Below, in pieces: positions 23,741-33,136 of a stretch of 52,221 bases of DNA. The position numbers and the translations under genes were made by a program. The stretch covers positions 1 to 52,221 of the forward strand of contig CAKSBI010000013.1 of NCBI GenBank assembly GCA_934437985.1, given 5' to 3'. Origin of the DNA: an uncultured Lachnospiraceae bacterium. GTDB taxonomy: Bacteria > Bacillota > Clostridia > Lachnospirales > Lachnospiraceae. The number at the start of each line of letters is the position of its first letter. The stretch's first letter is position 1. Under the pieces are notes generated by a model. That model worked only from the letters and a program-made list of their open reading frames with translations. It was not told the origin of the DNA and did no database searches.

Positions 23741-25375
23741 ATGGGTGTTTTTATGGAGAAATATACCGGAAAAGCTGTATATAAAGGAATTGCGATGGGT
23801 GAGATCATTGTATTCAGAAAGGATGATGACCAGGTAAAAAGGTACAGGACAGAAGACAGTGATGCAGAGCTTAAACGTTTCAACAAGGCAAAGGAGGAAG
23901 CCATGGGGCAGCTGGGGGAGTTGTATGAAAAGGCCGTAAAAGAAGTGGGTGAATCAAGTGCAGCGATATTTGAAATACACCAGATGCTGCTAGAGGATGA
24001 GGATTATCTTGATGCAATCCACAATATGATTTTGATTGAGCACGTTAATGCTGAATATGCTGTTGCCAAGACCGGTGAAAACTTTGCTTCGATGTTTGCC
24101 GGAATGGATGACGACTATATGCAGTCAAGGGCTGTTGATGTCCGGGATATATCTAACCGTGTTGTCCGGCTGCTTGGAGGAAAAGGCGGTGGGGATGCTA
24201 AGCTTAATAAACCTTCTATCATTATAGCTGATGACCTTACTCCGAGTGAAACAGTGCAGATGGATAAAAGTAATATTCTTGCATTCGTTACAGTTCATGG
24301 TTCTACCAACTCACATACAGCGATTCTTGCACGGATGATGAATATACCGGCAATGGTGGGTGTGGATATGAAGCCGGATGGGCTTGAGGATGGTACCCTG
24401 GCGGTCGTAGACAGTATTAATGAACAGATCATTATAGCTCCCACCGCAGAGGTTCAGAAGGAGGCAGAAGCCAGGATAGAGGAGGAAGCCGAAAAACATA
24501 AGCTGTTAGAAACCTTAAAGGGGCAGGAGGATGTTACCATTGGTGGAAAACGGATCAGTATCTTTGCCAATATAGGGAATGTCAGTGACCTTGGCTATGT
24601 AATAGAAAATGATGCTGGCGGAATCGGACTTTTTAGAAGTGAGTTCTTATATCTTGGGCGTGATGATTTTCCAACGGAGGAAGAGCAGCTTGCAGCGTAT
24701 CGTATGGTTCTGCAGACAATGGGACAGAAAAAGGTTATCATCCGCACACTTGATATAGGTGCCGACAAAAAGGTGGATTATTTTAAGCTTGGCCGGGAAG
24801 AAAATCCGGCAATGGGTTACCGGGCAATACGTATATGCCTTACAAAAAAAGATATATTTAAATCGCAGCTTCGTGCATTGCTCCGTGCTTCTGTAAGTGG
24901 TAATCTTTCTATAATGTATCCAATGATCATTTCTGTTGAAGAGGTAATGCAGATCAGGGATATCGTTAATGAAGTAAGTTCAGAACTGGAGGATGAGGGA
25001 ATTCCATACAGACTGCCGGAGCAGGGAATCATGATTGAGACACCGGCAGCAGTTATGATCAGTGATGAGCTGGCACCGCTTGTTGATTTCTTCAGTATCG
25101 GTACTAATGATCTGACGCAGTACACACTGGCAATTGACCGCCAGAATGAAAAGCTTGATGCATTTTACAACCCACATCATAAGGCAATACTAAAGATGAT
25201 AAAGATGGTTGTTGACAATTCACACAGGTTCGGGAAATGGACCGGTATCTGTGGAGAGCTTGGTGCAGATCTGGAGCTTACCCGGGCATTTGTTGAGATG
25301 GGTGTTGATGAATTATCGGTGGCACCATCGATGGTGTTGAAGGTAAGAAAAGAAGTCAGGGGGCTGGATATATAG
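23741..25375 (+). CDS. ptsI: PTS enzyme I (phosphoenolpyruvate-protein phosphotransferase)
   Basis: 544 residues. N-terminal HPr-binding/phosphohistidine half with the active-site H192 in GSTNSHTAILAR, then a PEP-binding TIM barrel (GIGLFRSEFLYLGR, MYPMI, SIGTNDLTQYTLAIDR, TGICGELG with the catalytic Cys). It passes phosphate from PEP to HPr. Start is uncertain: ATG 23741 has AAAGGA only two bases away, ATG 23753 has it 14 bases away. No ptsH is adjacent, which is less usual. Possible own promoter in the 140-base gap was not identified. Confidence 0.96.
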   Translation: MGVFMEKYTGKAVYKGIAMGEIIVFRKDDDQVKRYRTEDSDAELKRFNKAKEEAMGQLGELYEKAVKEVGESSAAIFEIHQMLLEDEDYLDAIHNMILIEHVNAEYAVAKTGENFASMFAGMDDDYMQSRAVDVRDISNRVVRLLGGKGGGDAKLNKPSIIIADDLTPSETVQMDKSNILAFVTVHGSTNSHTAILARMMNIPAMVGVDMKPDGLEDGTLAVVDSINEQIIIAPTAEVQKEAEARIEEEAEKHKLLETLKGQEDVTIGGKRISIFANIGNVSDLGYVIENDAGGIGLFRSEFLYLGRDDFPTEEEQLAAYRMVLQTMGQKKVIIRTLDIGADKKVDYFKLGREENPAMGYRAIRICLTKKDIFKSQLRALLRASVSGNLSIMYPMIISVEEVMQIRDIVNEVSSELEDEGIPYRLPEQGIMIETPAAVMISDELAPLVDFFSIGTNDLTQYTLAIDRQNEKLDAFYNPHHKAILKMIKMVVDNSHRFGKWTGICGELGADLELTRAFVEMGVDELSVAPSMVLKVRKEVRGLDI

Positions 25376-25595
25376 GAGAATGCCACACAGGTATATTTAT
25401 TATTTATGTATACAGACATTAGTATCTGAAGATTAAGCAATATTGGTGGATATTCTGACAGATAAGGTATGGATAAATGGTATATGTTAGTGTATAATGA
25501 AATAGTATTGTGATATGCATGGAACATAATATCCACGCATAGTATGGAGTAAATGTGGGCAACACATAGAATACATTTTGGAGGAAGAAGATGTT

Positions 25596-26519
25596 ATGAA
25601 GAGCAAGAACCCGATTATTACATCGAAATATACCGCTGATCCTGCACCAATGGTCTACGGAGATACATTGTATCTCTATACATCCCATGATGAGGATGAG
25701 CTGATAAATGATTTTTATACTATGTTTGACTGGCACTGTTTTTCAACAAAAGACATGGTAAACTGGACCGACCACGGAAAGGTATTCTCATTAGATGATA
25801 TTACCTGGGCAGAAGACAGGGCGTGGGCTCCGCAGGCGGTTGAACGTAATGGTAAGTTCTATCTTTATTGTCCGGTCCATAAAAAGGATGGTGGAATGGC
25901 AATAGCAGTCGGCGTATCTGACAGCCCTACGGGGCCATTCAGGGATCTTGGGTATCCACTGCTTGATGAGGGAGACTGGAACGATATTGACCCAACGGTA
26001 TATATAGATGATGATGGACAGGCTTATCTGTACTTTGGTAATCCGGAACTCAGATACATTCTTCTTAATGAAGATATGATTTCATATAATGAAGAAGTCG
26101 GAGTTGTAAAGGTTCCAATGACAGAAGAAGCATTTGGTAAGGGCGGTCACATGACCGGGACATCATACGCCGAAGGACCATGGTTCTACAAGCGTGGTGA
26201 CCTGTATTACATGGTGTACGCTGCATTTGCAATACAGCCTGACGAGAATAAGCGCAAAGAACATCTTGCGTATTCAACATCAGCATCACCAACAGGACCA
26301 TGGGTATATGGTGGGGTCCTGATGACAGAGGAGGGAGGTACATTTACCAATCATCCGGGAATTGCCGACTTCAAAGGACATTCATACCTGTTCTACCACA
26401 CAGCCGGGCTTCCTGGTGGAAGCCTGTTCCACAGGTCAGTGTGCGTTGCTGAGTTTAAATATAATGAGGATGGTTCAATTGATACTATCGCCATGTGTGA
26501 TGGCGTTGAGGGAATATAA
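25596..26519 (+). CDS. Glycoside hydrolase family 43 (beta-xylosidase / arabinofuranosidase type), cytoplasmic
   Basis: 307 residues from ATG 25596 behind GGAGGAAG. Five-bladed beta-propeller features with the GH43 triad: base D15 (ADPAPMVYG), pKa-tuning D132 (NDIDPTVYID) and acid E193 (SYAEGPW). No signal peptide, so it should cleave imported xylo- or arabino-oligosaccharides inside the cell. No transporter or regulator is adjacent. Exact substrate cannot be read from sequence. Confidence 0.88.
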   Translation: MKSKNPIITSKYTADPAPMVYGDTLYLYTSHDEDELINDFYTMFDWHCFSTKDMVNWTDHGKVFSLDDITWAEDRAWAPQAVERNGKFYLYCPVHKKDGGMAIAVGVSDSPTGPFRDLGYPLLDEGDWNDIDPTVYIDDDGQAYLYFGNPELRYILLNEDMISYNEEVGVVKVPMTEEAFGKGGHMTGTSYAEGPWFYKRGDLYYMVYAAFAIQPDENKRKEHLAYSTSASPTGPWVYGGVLMTEEGGTFTNHPGIADFKGHSYLFYHTAGLPGGSLFHRSVCVAEFKYNEDGSIDTIAMCDGVEGI

Positions 26520-26554
26520 AAAAAGATAATTCCACGATATGCGAATATTGGGTA

Positions 26555-26617
26555 GGATTGTGGGAGTGCGAAGCACGGAACAATCCGCAGGCATCAAGGC
26601 GGGGGCTTTTGACCCCG
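26555..26617. other. Structured intergenic element, unidentified
   Basis: Two neighbouring hairpins: a two-part stem at 26555-26586 (GGATTGT / ACAATCC enclosing GTGC-GAA-GCAC) and a GC-rich 5-bp stem at 26600-26617 (CGGGG / CCCCG). It lacks a T tail and so is not a clear terminator. It could be a small RNA, a repeat-family copy (REP-like) or a 3' end structure of the GH43 transcript. Confidence 0.4.
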
Positions 26618-26646
26618 ATACCATAATATACGAAAAACCCTTTTTA

Positions 26647-26675
26647 TAGACATATTTAACAAAGAATGTTAGAAT
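26647..26675 (+). promoter_or_regulatory. Promoter for the PocR chemoreceptor gene
   Basis: TAGACA (26647-26652), 17 bases, TAGAAT (26670-26675), about 45 bases before the ATG. Confidence 0.6.
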
Positions 26676-26726
26676 ATATAAAAAGATATGGTAATGGGTG
26701 CGGCTTACTACGAGAGGAGAATATAT

Positions 26727-27512
26727 ATGAAGATACAAGACTTTACTGACATGAATAAGTTCCATGAGATTATGCATAATTGGGCAAAAGCAACAGGACT
26801 TGCAACAGTCGCGGTAGATATAGACGGTAACTATATATCTGATTGTTATAATTTTACTGATTTCTGTATGAAATATACACGTAAGAGCCCTGAAGGAAAA
26901 AAGCGTTGTGAAAAATGCGATAAGGAATGTAGTGGAGTTTATCATTGTCATGCAGGGTTGATTGATTTCAGTATAGATTTGATGTTAAATGATGTAAAGC
27001 TGGGTGCTGTTATTGGTGGACAGGTACTTCCTGCTAATCCGGATGAGGAAAAGTTCCGTGAGGTTGCAAGAGAACTGGATATCAATGAGGATGAGTATAT
27101 AGATGCATTAAGAAAGGTTAATGTCTTCACTGAAGAAGGTATCCATGCTGCGGCATATCTTCTTGGTGATGCATTGAATAACTGTATCAATGCAGGCTAC
27201 AATGAAAAGTATCGTAACAACCTTCTTGATAACCTGTCAGATGGTATTGCAAGCTGTGAAAGTCTTGTGAAGAAGATAGAATCTAATGTAGATCAGCTTA
27301 ACCGGATTCAGAATAAGCAGAAGATACTTGCGCTTAATGCAAGCATTGAGGCAGCAAGAGCCGGGGAGGCCGGACGTGGTTTTACTATTGTTGCGAATGA
27401 GGTAGAGCATCTTTCCAGGGACAGCAGTGTATTAAACAGTAATATTTCAGAGACTGTTAAATTGATTGCAGATGTAATTCGTGAACTTATGGATGCACAG
27501 CAGGTCAGATAG
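26727..27512 (+). CDS. Small soluble chemoreceptor: PocR sensor plus minimal MCP signalling hairpin
   Basis: 261 residues from ATG 26727 after GAGAGGAG. Residues ~5-175 match the PocR ligand-binding domain, with C61/C64/C68/C74 (RCEKCDKEC ... YHCHAGL) and GAVIGGQVL. The C-terminus (about 195-261) holds only the tip of a methyl-accepting domain ([20 protein letters not shown] ... VANEVEHLS). There are no membrane segments or HAMP. PocR domains often sense small polyols or hydrocarbon derivatives; the ligand here is unknown. It resembles the cytoplasmic mini-receptors frequent in Lachnospiraceae. Confidence 0.85.
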   Translation: MKIQDFTDMNKFHEIMHNWAKATGLATVAVDIDGNYISDCYNFTDFCMKYTRKSPEGKKRCEKCDKECSGVYHCHAGLIDFSIDLMLNDVKLGAVIGGQVLPANPDEEKFREVARELDINEDEYIDALRKVNVFTEEGIHAAAYLLGDALNNCINAGYNEKYRNNLLDNLSDGIASCESLVKKIESNVDQLNRIQNKQKILALNASIEAARAGEAGRGFTIVANEVEHLSRDSSVLNSNISETVKLIADVIRELMDAQQVR

Positions 27513-27588
27513 CATTTATATCATATAAAAAAGCTTGCAGCAGGTAAAAAGGCTTGTTGCAGGAAGCAGCATTCAGTATGTAAGCTGG

Positions 27589-28467
27589 CTATAGTGGAGT
27601 AAATTCCCTGAACCTAAGAGGCATATTCTGCTTCTGCAGGTCAGGATTGTGGCGTTCCTTTATCTCTATTGAGGCGATAAAGTTATGCCACAATTTTTTT
27701 AACAGCTCTTCATTCGCAGAGACTGGCAATGCGATATTCTCAAAGTCAATATCGGTTATGGCATAGCGGATAATGCTGCTCTTGCTGATTGCTACAATAT
27801 GTCTGGATACGTCGGTGATCATAACATTTTCTTCGGGAAACCTGTCAGCAAAGTGGGAAATTACTTTGCTGATTATATTGTTATGGGGTCTGAATCTGGC
27901 AAATAATGTTCCGTCCCGTAATTCTTCAAATCTTATGAAACCAAGATAATGGTGGTATTCATTCCATACATTTTTCTGAATCTTCATTATACGCCGGATA
28001 GATGGAAAAGCAAGGTATGAGACGGCAGACGGACCGACTGCAAAACCCAGTATAATAAGTCTGTATATATCATCTGCCCGTGTCTTTTCATTAGACATAA
28101 GACAATCTTCCACAAGGCTATAAAAACCGCCGGAAATCTTTTGACGGATTGCCGAGGCAATGTTCTGTGCTTTGGCAAGGTCTGGGCTGGTTTCAATATA
28201 TTCATAAAACATATTAATGTCTCCGGAGGAATAAAGCTGTATATAATTGTGTGAGTGGCCATACCTTCCTGTCCATGCATCATATATGGCAGAGAGAATT
28301 CCCTCAGGGCTGTCATCGCACAGGTATACCCTGCGTGGTTTGTCTGCAGGATTCTCATAAGGTGTTATTGCTGCTGATATAATACCGCTGTCAGCTGTAC
28401 CGATATATGCTGTGAGTTTCTGTACTGTAGTGTTATGTGGTGTGTTATTATCTGGATTATTGTTCAT
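27589..28467 (-). CDS. TIGR03915/DUF4130-family protein, partner of the DNA-repair radical SAM enzyme
   Basis: 292 residues. After an Asn-rich, poorly conserved N-terminus (1-45) it has RVYLCDDSPEGILSAIYDAW, then RFEELRDGTLFARFRPHNNI (about 195-215) and a C-terminal KLWHNFIASIEIKERHN, typical of the 'probable DNA metabolism protein' family that accompanies a radical SAM protein in many genomes. It lies 22 bases downstream of that gene. The molecular activity is unknown; the C-terminal half recalls uracil-DNA-glycosylase-associated proteins. Confidence 0.8.
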   Translation of the reverse strand: MNNNPDNNTPHNTTVQKLTAYIGTADSGIISAAITPYENPADKPRRVYLCDDSPEGILSAIYDAWTGRYGHSHNYIQLYSSGDINMFYEYIETSPDLAKAQNIASAIRQKISGGFYSLVEDCLMSNEKTRADDIYRLIILGFAVGPSAVSYLAFPSIRRIMKIQKNVWNEYHHYLGFIRFEELRDGTLFARFRPHNNIISKVISHFADRFPEENVMITDVSRHIVAISKSSIIRYAITDIDFENIALPVSANEELLKKLWHNFIASIEIKERHNPDLQKQNMPLRFREFTPL

Positions 28468-28489
28468 TGTAATATTATTTTCCTTGTTG

Positions 28490-30058
28490 TTATCTTGTTG
28501 CTGTCAGTTGTTCAATACTGCTGTCAACTATGTCTGTGACGTCAAACAGTGACAGCTGCGTATATATCTCTTCTGCTGTCAGGTTCTTTGGAATGGAATC
28601 CTGTAATCCAACAATATTGGCTAATATAAAGCTCTGCGTAAGCTTTAGTGGTATCATGCTTTTGCCGCTGCAGGTTATAAAATACTGGGCGCGTTTGAGC
28701 ACAATACCAAGCTTCTTAAGATCAGTAAATGTCAGTCTGCCGGATGGGGCATGGTTTCTTGCAGCTATAATCCTTCTTGCAGAGGTTACCCCTATACCCG
28801 GAACACGTAACAATGTATGGTAAGAAGCTGTTGTAACTTCTACCGGAAACAGACCAAGATTGTTAAGCGCATAGTTGCATTTGGGGTCTATTAGTGTATT
28901 GAGTACAGGATGTTCAGGTGTAAGAATCTCATCGGCACTGAACCGGTAGAAGCGAAGCAGCCAGTCAGCCTGGTATAACCTGTGCTCACGGAGCAGTTCC
29001 GGTCCCTTCTCTGTATCAGGAAGGGCAGGATCATGATTGACATTCATGAATGCTGAGTAAAATACTCTCTTAAGGTCAAAACGTTCATACAGTGATTCAC
29101 TTACCTTGATGATCTGATAGTCAGTATCATCTGTCGCACCAATTATCATCTGTGTACTCTGTCCGGACGGAACAAACCGCTTATCACCGGCACGCATAAC
29201 GGCAGGCTTTGTAAACCGTCTGCGTGAATTGGCAGCCGGTGGCTGCCGGTCTGCTGTGGCAGGTGATATAGTGTGGGCAGAAGAGGATAGTGCATGGTCT
29301 GTGGTGGATGTTGAACAGCATGTCTGGACGGCTGTGTGGGCATCCGGGGCAGCTTCCAAAGCAGTGCCGGTGGTTTCAATCTTCATGGTTCTGTCCCGGC
29401 TTCCATCATATGAAGGATGCCCGATCATAAGCTCTCCGTGATATTCTCTGTCATGGTCTCTGAGCAGCTGGATACTGCGCATGGGTGTGAGAATATTCTT
29501 ACGGTTCTTATGAGGGGCAAGCTCATTCAGACTGTCAGCCGTAGGAAACTCAAGATTAATACTCATCCTGTCAGCAAGCCAGCCTGTTCTCTCAATAATG
29601 GCTTCATCCGCACCGGGGATAGTCTTTACATGGATGTATCCGTGAAACTGGTACTTGCTGCGCAGAAGCAGAATAGTCTGATATATCTTGTCCATTGTCT
29701 CATCAGGAGAATGCGTAATACCTGAGCTTAAAAACAATCCTTCTATATAATTCCTTTTATAAAAGGAGATAGTAAGGTCAGCAAGCTCCTCAGGGGTAAA
29801 TGAGGTTCTTGGAACATCATTGGAACGTCTGTTAATACAATACCTGCAGTCGAATACACATTCATTGGTAAAAAGTACCTTGAGCAGGGATATGCATCTT
29901 CCATCACCTGAAAAGCAGTGACAGATACCGGCACTTATTGAGTTGCCAATGCCTGTTCCGATGCCGGATCTTGCTACACCGCTTGATGTGCAGGCAACAT
30001 CATACCTAGCGGCTGCTGACAATATGTTGAGCTTACTAATAGTTGTTTCAGTGACCAT
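28490..30058 (-). CDS. Putative DNA modification/repair radical SAM protein (TIGR03916 type)
   Basis: 522 residues from ATG 30058 (minus strand GGAAGGA six bases upstream; an in-frame ATG at 30136 would lie upstream of the inferred -10 box). DVACTSSG at the start, the radical SAM triad C67-x3-C71-x2-C74 (NECVFDCRYC), further Cys at 46/48/55, and a helix-hairpin-helix DNA-binding motif (LLRVPGIGVTSARRIIAAR) near residue 425. An Ala/Thr/Ser-rich insertion (about 230-280) interrupts the barrel region. It is expected to act on DNA; the reaction is not established. The promoter carries LexA-like boxes. Confidence 0.85.
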   Translation of the reverse strand: MVTETTISKLNILSAAARYDVACTSSGVARSGIGTGIGNSISAGICHCFSGDGRCISLLKVLFTNECVFDCRYCINRRSNDVPRTSFTPEELADLTISFYKRNYIEGLFLSSGITHSPDETMDKIYQTILLLRSKYQFHGYIHVKTIPGADEAIIERTGWLADRMSINLEFPTADSLNELAPHKNRKNILTPMRSIQLLRDHDREYHGELMIGHPSYDGSRDRTMKIETTGTALEAAPDAHTAVQTCCSTSTTDHALSSSAHTISPATADRQPPAANSRRRFTKPAVMRAGDKRFVPSGQSTQMIIGATDDTDYQIIKVSESLYERFDLKRVFYSAFMNVNHDPALPDTEKGPELLREHRLYQADWLLRFYRFSADEILTPEHPVLNTLIDPKCNYALNNLGLFPVEVTTASYHTLLRVPGIGVTSARRIIAARNHAPSGRLTFTDLKKLGIVLKRAQYFITCSGKSMIPLKLTQSFILANIVGLQDSIPKNLTAEEIYTQLSLFDVTDIVDSSIEQLTATR

Positions 30059-30106
30059 AATAATCCTTCCATCGTTAATTGAAAATAAAGTATCTTCAAT
30101 TGATTG

Positions 30107-30120
30107 CAAACATATGTTCT
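30107..30120. promoter_or_regulatory. LexA (SOS) box 1 of the radical SAM module
   Basis: CAAACATATGTTCT, 12 of 14 positions of the Gram-positive LexA consensus form CGAACATATGTTCG. It lies just downstream of the -10 box in transcription direction, at the expected start site. Confidence 0.6.
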
Positions 30121-30126
30121 GATTAG

Positions 30127-30155
30127 ATAATAGCACATATGTTCGGGTGTGTCAA
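30127..30155 (-). promoter_or_regulatory. Promoter of the radical SAM / DUF4130 operon
   Basis: On the minus strand TTGACA (30155-30150), 17 bases, TATTAT (30132-30127), a near-consensus promoter between two LexA-like boxes. Confidence 0.8.
30132..30145. promoter_or_regulatory. LexA (SOS) box 2 of the radical SAM module
   Basis: AGCACATATGTTCG, 12 of 14 positions of the LexA consensus form, lying between the -35 and -10 boxes. Centre-to-centre distance to box 1 is about 25 bp. Confidence 0.6.
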
Positions 30156-30166
30156 CAGGTAAAATA

Positions 30167-30230
30167 AGACAGCATCAGACATATGCTGCACTCTGTGTAT
30201 GCAGCGGATAGAAAATGTCTGATGCTGTCT
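30167..30230 (-). terminator. Long branched stem, probable terminator between units
   Basis: A 16-bp perfect outer stem (30167-30182 with 30215-30230) encloses a second hairpin (30185-30190 with 30200-30205). On the minus strand it is followed by TTATTTT, so it could end transcription from the small gene at 30296 before the radical SAM promoter. Confidence 0.55.
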
Positions 30231-30295
30231 ATAATATACGGCACGTTTTACGGTAACCGAAACCGGGTTGTTTTCTTTGATTGTTTTAATGATTA

Positions 30296-30439
30296 TTAAT
30301 CGTAAAGTGATACTCCGTATTTTGCTTTTCTATATATTTTATAAAATATAGTTCCCAAAAATGTAAGTACAAATGCCAGTATTGAACCTCCGCCTACTAT
30401 TACGTCAAGTATCATAAATATTATTACAAAAAGATTCAT
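30296..30439 (-). CDS. 47-residue membrane protein
   Basis: ATG 30439 (minus strand) is preceded by GGAGGAAAAATATA, a strong ribosome binding site, which is the main support for a real gene. The peptide is a hydrophobic stretch (about residues 3-33: FVIIFMILDVIVGGGSILAF) with a basic tail (KIYRKAKYG) and ends SLYD. One or two membrane passes, cytoplasmic tail by positive-inside rule. No family is recognised. It follows the chemoreceptor and the 142-residue gene on the same strand. Confidence 0.6.
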   Translation of the reverse strand: MNLFVIIFMILDVIVGGGSILAFVLTFLGTIFYKIYRKAKYGVSLYD

Positions 30440-30518
30440 TATATTTTTCCTCCGATATCTATTAAAAAGTGTACACAAATAAGCCTATCTGTATATAGGC
30501 CATACTGATTAATAAATA

Positions 30519-30947
30519 TCAGATCTTTTTTTTACCGTCCTTATCGTGGATATACTGCAGGATATCAGTAACATTTGAAATGTCTGACAGATTAAAATGA
30601 CAGACAGATGTATAGAAATAAAGTGGTGACGGCAGTGTCTTTGCATTATAATGCAGTGAGAAGCCGGAACCAGATTTATCCTGTTTTCTTTGAGAATTAT
30701 TACGTAATAGTGAGGTCTGGTTATTCTGGTTAAGCTGGTTTATGTATGAGCTGCTTAACATGTCAAGAGTGCATGCATCCTCATCTGTGATGCTGCATGA
30801 ACTGGATATGCAGGTGGAAGAAGCCGGATAAACGGTATCATTAACAGATGACATGTTGTTAATCCTGATATTATCAAGACTGATGCATGTCATTATTAAG
30901 CATAATATAATGAATATACAATTGTATTTACGCTGTATTTTATGCAA
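30519..30947 (-). CDS. Hypothetical exported protein downstream of the chemoreceptor
   Basis: 142 residues with TTG start 30947, five bases after AAGGTGG. The N-terminus (KYNCIFIILCLIMTCISL) looks like a signal peptide or membrane anchor. The remainder is Ser/Asn-rich, has five cysteines and no recognised domain. It starts 13 bases after the chemoreceptor stop and is probably co-transcribed. A periplasmic-side helper of the receptor is conceivable but unsupported. The gene itself is likely but not certain. Confidence 0.5.
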   Translation of the reverse strand: MHKIQRKYNCIFIILCLIMTCISLDNIRINNMSSVNDTVYPASSTCISSSCSITDEDACTLDMLSSSYINQLNQNNQTSLLRNNSQRKQDKSGSGFSLHYNAKTLPSPLYFYTSVCHFNLSDISNVTDILQYIHDKDGKKKI

Positions 30948-30960
30948 TTAAACCACCTTT

Positions 30961-32907
30961 TTAATTTAATCTATATTTCTCAACGTTACTCTTAAGTGTA
31001 TCAGAGCATGACATAAGCTTGTCAGTGTATGTGTGATATTCATTGGTAAGTGCCGCGTTACCGTCACTGCATTTTGCCGAATTATTCAGTGCGGAGTCAA
31101 TGTCTGAAAGCTTCTCTGATAAGGAAATAAGAGTGGAAGATATCTCTTTCATCTGTGCTGCCATGCGGGTATTGTCTTCAAGGGACTGAAGCAGCGTCTG
31201 CCGTGTTTTCTCAACCGTGGCTATTCCTTCATTAATATATGTATTATTAGTCTTAATTGTCTGTTCAATTTCATGATTGACTTTCATCGTATCTTCACTG
31301 AGCTTACTTATCTCTTCAGCTACTACAGCAAAACCCCTTCCGGATTCACCGGCCCGGGCAGCCTCAATGGAAGCATTAAGTGAAAGAAGCTGTGTCTGGG
31401 AGGATATATCACCGATCATCTCTATAAACCCTGAAATACGTGAGCCGCTGTCATTAATATTCTGCATTCCTTCTGAAAGATTTTTCATTTCGGTTTCGCC
31501 AATCTGATTTAGTGCTTCACTGTTTTCTGTAATTGCATTTCCGGCTGCAATTATTGTCTCATTTATCCGTTCCATTTCATTGCTGAACCTGATGAAGCTT
31601 TCACGCAATTCGTTGATTGAATCTGACTGTTCAAGGTTGTTTTTCGCCATCTCATCAGCAGTAACAACTATCTGCTCAGAGGAGTGGTTAAGACTGGTGG
31701 ATACTGAGTTGATCTCTGAAAGTATACTCCGGACCTTATCGATTATATTGTTAATCGAGTCCTGGATTGCAACAAAGTCACCATGGTATTCAATATTACT
31801 TTTAATACCCAGATTGTTGGCAGATATCTCAGAAAGGATTGTGTCTATATCGTGTATATAGCTTCTGAGCGTAACAGCCATATTGTTAAGGGAATCCTGA
31901 AGCTCCTTGATATCTGATATATTGGTTTCGTCATCGAACGTCATATCAAGATTACATTCTGCAAGACGTAGTATTTTCTTTTTAATATTCTCAAATGGTA
32001 CAAAGCCCTTTGTGACAATTGAGGCAATCTTTTTTTTCATAATGATTATAGTCAGGATAATGATCACTACGTATACTGCCAGGAGAATCAGCAGTTCTAT
32101 ACAGATATTGCCTGTGCTTGTGCCGCAGTAGAGACTGTATGGGATATTACTAAGCTTTTGTACTGATGAAAGAGAAAAGCTGATACCCGAAGTACGGATA
32201 AGCCTGCTGCCTGTCTCACTGGCCCTGCCAAACGGTGTAGCTGCAAATTCAGTTGAGCTTTTATCTGAAAGTGTGTATTCCTCATAAGGGGAGGTTACGA
32301 TCACGCCGTCTGTTGATACGAGCATAACACTTTGGAGCCCTGTGCAGAATGAATCAATAGTCTGCTGAAGTGTTGTAAGGTCGATATCGATTGAAATAAC
32401 AGCGTCAGTTCCATCGATTGGTTTTGCAATTGATATACAAAGTATATTGTAAGTGGCATCAACATAAGGCTCTGAAATAAATACCCCATTAGCAGCCATG
32501 GCACCCTGATACCAGTCACGGTCTTCAACAACATAATCATCCTCCGGAATCCATCCGTCGCTGCATATCATCTTAGATGGAAATGATGGTGAGCCGATAT
32601 ATGCGGACAGAATGGTGTCTTTTCCGGCAGCATTTTTTTCAAGATACTTCCGGGTGGCATCATAATTGTTAAGTACATCTGTATCGTAGGTTATTCCGGA
32701 AGTTATTGAGTCAAGAATATGTATCTGGTCACTGAACCATGAATTAACATTATTATAGCTGACTGATTCAAGCATGGAATTCTCAACCATGAATCTGTCA
32801 ATCTCAAGCCATGCTGCAAGAAGCAGGGACAAAGTCAGTATTATTATGACAATCAGCCGCAGCGGTCCTGTTATTTCTTTTTGAAACTTGTCACTATAAC
32901 TCTCCAT
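30961..32907 (-). CDS. Methyl-accepting chemotaxis protein with extracellular Cache domain
   Basis: 648 residues; ATG 32907 follows AAAGGGGAC on the minus strand. TM1 (about 17-37), double-Cache sensor (about 40-270, with [12 protein letters not shown] and [10 protein letters not shown]), TM2 (about 275-298), HAMP-like region and a methyl-accepting signalling domain whose tip is [25 protein letters not shown]. It should sense an extracellular small molecule, often an amino or carboxylic acid for this sensor type, and control CheA. No che genes are in the window. Confidence 0.93.
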   Translation of the reverse strand: MESYSDKFQKEITGPLRLIVIIILTLSLLLAAWLEIDRFMVENSMLESVSYNNVNSWFSDQIHILDSITSGITYDTDVLNNYDATRKYLEKNAAGKDTILSAYIGSPSFPSKMICSDGWIPEDDYVVEDRDWYQGAMAANGVFISEPYVDATYNILCISIAKPIDGTDAVISIDIDLTTLQQTIDSFCTGLQSVMLVSTDGVIVTSPYEEYTLSDKSSTEFAATPFGRASETGSRLIRTSGISFSLSSVQKLSNIPYSLYCGTSTGNICIELLILLAVYVVIIILTIIIMKKKIASIVTKGFVPFENIKKKILRLAECNLDMTFDDETNISDIKELQDSLNNMAVTLRSYIHDIDTILSEISANNLGIKSNIEYHGDFVAIQDSINNIIDKVRSILSEINSVSTSLNHSSEQIVVTADEMAKNNLEQSDSINELRESFIRFSNEMERINETIIAAGNAITENSEALNQIGETEMKNLSEGMQNINDSGSRISGFIEMIGDISSQTQLLSLNASIEAARAGESGRGFAVVAEEISKLSEDTMKVNHEIEQTIKTNNTYINEGIATVEKTRQTLLQSLEDNTRMAAQMKEISSTLISLSEKLSDIDSALNNSAKCSDGNAALTNEYHTYTDKLMSCSDTLKSNVEKYRLN

Positions 32908-33060
32908 GATAGTGTCCCCTTTCGTCTGGTATAGATTATAACATATAACATATAATCATATTCTATCACTTTTTTTATATTATTACAAATTAATAATTAT
33001 ATGATGCCGGGGACCTTTGCCGCTCCTTATGTCCGGTATATGAAGGATGGTATTTGTAAC

Positions 33061-33089
33061 TTGCTATGTTATTTTATATGTGATAGAAT
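33061..33089 (+). promoter_or_regulatory. Promoter of icd
   Basis: TTGCTA (33061-33066), 17 bases, TAGAAT (33084-33089), about 47 bases before the start codon. The rest of the 229-base gap (32908-33136) shows no gene. Confidence 0.6.
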
Positions 33090-33136
33090 TAACAGCGGAA
33101 ATTGTGTGTTGAGAAGACAGATTGGAGGATAATTAC

